NCBI RefSeq assembly: GCF_900176205.1 | Contig: NZ_LT859959.1 | Span: forward strand, 1,736,001 to 1,800,000 | DNA from: Bradyrhizobium sp. ORS 285 | GTDB taxonomy: Bacteria > Pseudomonadota > Alphaproteobacteria > Rhizobiales > Xanthobacteraceae | Reading direction: 5' to 3' | Length of the DNA stretch: 64,000 nt | Shown here: in pieces, positions 60,860 to 64,000 of the stretch | How positions within the stretch are numbered: position 1 is the stretch's first letter | Layout of the letters: the number at the start of each line of letters is the position of its first letter | Made by a program: the position numbers and the translations under genes | The notes under the pieces: model-generated | Seen by the model: only the letters and a program-made list of their open reading frames with translations | The model's database searches: none | What the model was told of the DNA's origin: nothing

Positions 60860-61001
60860 GCGCAGGCCAGCAAAATCAGCGGTTCTCCGCCATCGAGCTT
60901 TCCGCGAGTCAAATCTTTCTGGTTGAGCGGTGCGCCTTAAAATCTACTAATGGTTGTAATTTGCGTCGGCAACCTCTCGGCCTGCAGGCCGTAGAAAAAA
61001 A

Positions 61002-61235
61002 TCAGGCGAGGCTGGCCTTCACCGCCGCAGGGTAGACCGGCTCGCGATGAATCTCCGCGCCGGTCTCATCGACGACCACGATCGAGAGTCTCCGGTCGGT
61101 GATGCGGGGGTCATGACGAAGCCGCCGGGCCAGATCCCGGCTGTGCTCGATCGCCCCGGCACTGGTCGCGAATTCGAGACCGGTCCGGTCCCTGGTCGGA
61201 ATGCCATCCTTCATATCGAAATAGTAAGTGCGCAT
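61002..61235 (-). CDS. Small DUF6894-like protein
   Basis: 77 aa from ATG 61235, beginning MRTYYFDMKDGIPTRDRTGLEFAT. The pattern YFDxxDG...DxxGxEFxT...A.......L is that of the small DUF6894 family common in rhizobia. Function unknown. Confidence 0.72.
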   Translation of the reverse strand: MRTYYFDMKDGIPTRDRTGLEFATSAGAIEHSRDLARRLRHDPRITDRRLSIVVVDETGAEIHREPVYPAAVKASLA

Positions 61236-61460
61236 GGTCTTCCTGCAACCGCTGTGATGCGGGAGTGGAGCCCGGAAGCCGAAACGGCAACCGCAATCCG
61301 TAGTCCTCCCGCTCAAACTATAGAAGACCTCTAATGTGGAGGACAAGCTTACCTCCACCGTAATCCCCCTCCATCGTTCGGTAAATGACCGTTTTCTCTG
61401 GTATGGTACGCCAGAACCTGCCAGAAAGCTCAAATTGTGCCGACAAAATCGACCGATTGG

Positions 61461-61646
61461 TCAGTTTGGCTTGCTGCTAGAGTTGTTCGCTGGCATACTT
61501 TCAACCTCTTCGGGTTCCGCCCGGTCGATTTCCAGGCGGGCCATACGGAGGATGAGGGTCGCGGTCGTCAGACCAAGACTTTCCGCCTCAATTGCTGCAG
61601 TATCTACCTTGCGTGCAAGGCCTTCACGTTTGCTAAGGACTGGCAT
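61461..61646 (-). CDS. Small hypothetical protein, 61 aa
   Basis: From ATG 61646 with AGGAAA upstream, starting MPVLSKREGLARKVDTAAIEAESLGL and ending in an Asn/Ser-rich tail. Charged, helical, no motif. Divergent from the 62-aa ORF at 61672 with 25 bp between starts. Coding status uncertain. Confidence 0.45.
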   Translation of the reverse strand: MPVLSKREGLARKVDTAAIEAESLGLTTATLILRMARLEIDRAEPEEVESMPANNSSSKPN

Positions 61647-61671
61647 TACCGTTTCCTGCCAAAGGTGCGAG

Positions 61672-61860
61672 ATGAAGAATCCCACATTCATCACGGAGCT
61701 GCACACCAAGCTCGGAGCCCCATCGAGCGAAGCCGTCGAAAGCCTTCGGCTATTGAAGGCGTTTTTGAAGCTGGCCCCCGGCCAGCGCATCGAAGTCATC
61801 GATATGGTCGAACGGCTGACCTCGGAATCCCATCCGGAAACCGACCGCCCCCTGTCCTGA
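61672..61860 (+). CDS. Small hypothetical protein, 62 aa
   Basis: From ATG 61672, starting MKNPTFITELHTKLGAPSSEAVESLRL and including LAPGQRIEVIDMVERLTSE. Helical, no motif. Divergent from the 61-aa ORF; converges with the cupin gene 2 bp on. The longer in-frame extension to 61336 lacks an RBS. Confidence 0.45.
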   Translation: MKNPTFITELHTKLGAPSSEAVESLRLLKAFLKLAPGQRIEVIDMVERLTSESHPETDRPLS

Positions 61861-61862
61861 CC

Positions 61863-62189
61863 TCATCGCCCGAGATTGCATGCAATCGTGGCGGTCTCCC
61901 CCATCGCAATTGCATAAATTGCATCGTCCAGCGCTTCTGACTCATGCAGCGTCCCCGCGGGCAGCAGGATCTTGTCGCCTGCGGTGCAGACGCGCTCGCC
62001 GCCTTCCCATCGGAAGGTCAGTCGCCCCTTGATCACGACGAGCACCTCGTCCACCGGATGGGTGTGGAAGGCGTGAATCTTGCCGGCCGCATCGTGCTGC
62101 AGCTCAATGCAGCCCTGCTTCGGCAGCAGCGCGAGGATGTCGGGGTCGAGCGCGAACTCGGTCTTCGTTCCAGCGATGATCTGGGTCAT
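61863..62189 (-). CDS. Cupin-domain protein
   Basis: 108 aa. Single cupin fold: IHAFHTHPVDEVLVVIKGRLTFRWEGGERVCTAGDKILLPAGTLHESEAL with the HxH..E..H metal-binding pattern. Stop-start overlap (ATGA) with the YqcI/YcgG gene upstream. Small-molecule binding or isomerase/dioxygenase role; unknown. Confidence 0.88.
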   Translation of the reverse strand: MTQIIAGTKTEFALDPDILALLPKQGCIELQHDAAGKIHAFHTHPVDEVLVVIKGRLTFRWEGGERVCTAGDKILLPAGTLHESEALDDAIYAIAMGETATIACNLGR

Positions 62190-62947
62190 GCGGCTTGCTC
62201 CTTATCTCCGATGGACGATGGCTTGGCCTGCGCGAGCTGGTGAAACGGGCAGGCGGGCGGCGGCTGGTTGTCGTCGTAGAGGAAGTACTGCTTGAACTCC
62301 CGGCCGTCGGGATTGCCGTAGCGGCCGAGCAGGGGGGAGGGCGACGTGGTGTCGAACGGCACCAGCCGCTTGCGCACCTCGCCGAATGCGTTGGCGGCCG
62401 CCTGCTCGGTGCCGAGCATCCGTTCGAACACCCAGCGCGGCTGGAAGGTCAGCATGAACGCGCTCGAGCGCCGGCTCTGACGCATGACATGAGCGGGCGT
62501 GCTGCAGACGACGAAGATCGGCTCGCCGGCGAACGAGAACTCCCACATCGGATGATCGACCGCCTGGGGAATCTCGGCAGGCCAGGGCTGCTTGTCGTTG
62601 CGCGCGAGCTGATCGAGGATGCGCCAGAACTTCTTGTAGTAGGCATCGAGCGTCTGCACCGGGCGCGGGCGGGTGAACAGGACGAGCGAGGTGTTGGGTC
62701 CGTGCGAGCGGCTCTCCGCGACGAACATGGCGAGCTGCTTGCCAAGAACGTCGATGTCGATCGGATCGAGAAACAGGTAGCGCAACTGATCGTGCCGATA
62801 GCCCGCGACGCCGAAGACGCACGGAAAGGGTCTTGCTTCGCTGCTCATCTGAGCTTCGAATTCTGAAAACAAGACGCTCTGCCAGCTTCCGGCCTGATGA
62901 CCGGACCGAACTTCGTCCTTTCTCAAATACAAACGCGACATACTCAC
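62186..62947 (-). CDS. YqcI/YcgG-family protein (GntA-like heme N-hydroxylase family)
   Basis: 253 aa from ATG 62947 (62941 also possible). YqcI/YcgG pattern: FPCVFGVAGYRHDQLRYLFLDPID, LVLFTRPRPVQTLDAYYKKFWRILDQLA, AFMLTFQPRWVFERML and a C-terminal CPFHQLA. The family includes the heme-dependent guanitoxin N-hydroxylase GntA; whether this copy has that activity is unknown. Between an MFS gene (13 bp gap) and a cupin gene (overlap). Confidence 0.82.
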   Translation of the reverse strand: MSMSRLYLRKDEVRSGHQAGSWQSVLFSEFEAQMSSEARPFPCVFGVAGYRHDQLRYLFLDPIDIDVLGKQLAMFVAESRSHGPNTSLVLFTRPRPVQTLDAYYKKFWRILDQLARNDKQPWPAEIPQAVDHPMWEFSFAGEPIFVVCSTPAHVMRQSRRSSAFMLTFQPRWVFERMLGTEQAAANAFGEVRKRLVPFDTTSPSPLLGRYGNPDGREFKQYFLYDDNQPPPACPFHQLAQAKPSSIGDKEQAA

Positions 62948-62960
62948 CCTCTCTGTCTTT

Positions 62961-64000
62961 TTATATTTTCGTGTCCAGTATCAATTGGCGCCTCATCATC
63001 AGCGGGCCGATAATTCCCGGCAGCGACATCAGCAGAAGAATTGCGATCAGCGTTGCGTAGCCCGCGTCATTTGCGACCTTGCCCGCGCTCGCTCCGGCTC
63101 TGACATCAAGCCCGCTCGCGGCCACCATGGCGAAGGCGATGACCGGCTGCGCGAGTCCAGCAAACACGCCCGCGGACGTGGTGTTGATCGAGGCGCCGAC
63201 GCCGATCCGTTCTGCCGTGTAGAGATGCTTGGTGCATTTCAAGACCAGAGGAACCGTGCCGCCGGCGACCAGGCCCAGCACGGCGAAGACGACGCCGACA
63301 TAGATCAGGCCGAAATGATGCGCGACAACCGGCAGCAGCATCGCAACCAGCAGCATGCGCAGCAGGCTGATGCGGATCAGGGCCGCATCCAGCGAGCGCG
63401 TCCGATCGGCGGCATGGCCGAGAAAGATCGATCCGATCGCATTGCCGACCATGAAGGCGAGCAGAGGACCACCGGCCGCCGACGGCGAGATGCCGAAATA
63501 GTGCGACACCATCGGAATGCCCCACACGCCTGCGAGCGTCGTGACCACTGCGAAGTGCGATGCAAAGCTCATCGCGCAGCCCCAATTCGCGGCCGATCCG
63601 AGCGCATGCCAGCACGCCCGCAACACTCCTTGGAGTGTCGAGGACTTCGCATTCGCTGGAGCAGCCTTCAACGCGACCGAGGCGCAGGCGAGGTTTGCAA
63701 GGCCGATACCGGCAATGAAGAGGAAGCAGGCGCGCCAGCCGAAGCCGGTGACGGCGGCCGCGAGCGGTGTCGTGGCCACGACCCCGCCGACATAGCCCGA
63801 CACCTGGGAGATGCCGGACATCAGGCCGAAACGCTGGTCGGAGAAGCTCTGCGCGACGAGCTTCAACAACGCGGTGAACACCAGCGCATCGCCGCACGCC
63901 ATGATCACGCGCGCGATGAAGACGTCGAGCAGGTTGGGCGACAGCGCAAAGGCGCCACTGCCGAGCACGGAGGCCGTCATGCTGCAGAGGACAACGCGCT
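62961..64000 (-). CDS. MFS transporter, N-terminal part outside window
   Basis: At least 346 codons are open; the frame stays open to the window end, so the first helices are missing and ATG 63980 is internal. About ten membrane segments are visible (LMSGISQVSGYVGGVVATTPLAA, MSFASHFAVVTTLAGVWGIPMVSHYF, LGHAADRTRS). Major facilitator superfamily exporter/importer. Likely first gene of an operon with YqcI/YcgG and cupin genes. Substrate unknown. Confidence 0.8.
   Translation of the reverse strand, partial: RVVLCSMTASVLGSGAFALSPNLLDVFIARVIMACGDALVFTALLKLVAQSFSDQRFGLMSGISQVSGYVGGVVATTPLAAAVTGFGWRACFLFIAGIGLANLACASVALKAAPANAKSSTLQGVLRACWHALGSAANWGCAMSFASHFAVVTTLAGVWGIPMVSHYFGISPSAAGGPLLAFMVGNAIGSIFLGHAADRTRSLDAALIRISLLRMLLVAMLLPVVAHHFGLIYVGVVFAVLGLVAGGTVPLVLKCTKHLYTAERIGVGASINTTSAGVFAGLAQPVIAFAMVAASGLDVRAGASAGKVANDAGYATLIAILLLMSLPGIIGPLMMRRQLILDTKI

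Overview
The window is GC-rich, densely packed chromosomal DNA that looks like a Bradyrhizobium. The gene order nifB-fdxN-nifZ ... nifH-nifQ-nifV-cysE-nifW-fixABCX, with nifH away from nifDK and with its own nifV, is what I associate with the photosynthetic / free-living N2-fixing bradyrhizobia (BTAi1/ORS278-type). The species is an inference from gene order, not a measurement. Region 1 (1-24015) is the accessory half of a nitrogen-fixation island. A NifA site and a sigma54 promoter drive nifB and a long colinear operon (nifB, 2[4Fe-4S] ferredoxin, A-type Fe-S protein, TPR protein, LRV iron-sulfur protein, nifZ, a second NifZ-like protein, DUF3024-like, small proteins, a DegT-like protein without its PLP lysine, a 2Fe-2S ferredoxin, more small proteins, a truncated haemoglobin). 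After a patch of intergenic repeats come two divergent sigma54-driven units: a minus-strand one (TPR paralogue, SufT-like, a dienelactone-hydrolase fold without its nucleophile, a small protein) and a plus-strand one (BolA, monothiol glutaredoxin, thioredoxin-fold 2Fe-2S ferredoxin). nifH is divergent from a receiver-domain protein that lacks its phospho-acceptor Asp; both share two perfect NifA sites. nifQ, an Irr-like Fur protein, nifV, cysE, nifW, fixABCX, and a molybdenum trio (Mop, DUF2478, ModD) follow. Region 2 (24016-35273) is transport and metabolism: a LivK-TAXI double binding-protein fusion, a Sel1 membrane protein, ahpCD, an ABC uptake system with an acetamidase/formamidase and an SDR enzyme, and a MscS channel. 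Region 3 (35276-49462) is a C-P lyase phosphonate locus: phnCDE1E2 on the plus strand, a divergent operon (hexapeptide acyltransferase, a PhnM paralogue, a 2H-phosphoesterase of the DUF1045 type), phnF, and phnGHIJKLMN plus a pyridoxamine-phosphate-oxidase-like gene. It carries two Pho-box-like arrays and a perfect palindromic operator between phnF and phnG. Region 4 (49463-64000) is mixed chromosomal sequence: small membrane proteins, SugE, a quinone oxidoreductase, a phage-like regulatory module (S24 repressor, GcrA paralogue, DUF6456-like protein) with four matching operator-like sites, an orphan BamA paralogue, several secreted hypotheticals, and a possible MFS-YqcI/YcgG-cupin operon cut by the window end. 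The strongest leads are the nif-linked proteins that keep their fold motifs but have lost the catalytic or phospho-acceptor residue (DegT-like K to F, receiver D to G, DLH-like C to G), the S24/GcrA operator set, the double binding-protein fusion, and the phn locus with two PhnM-type proteins, a 2H phosphoesterase and no visible phnP.
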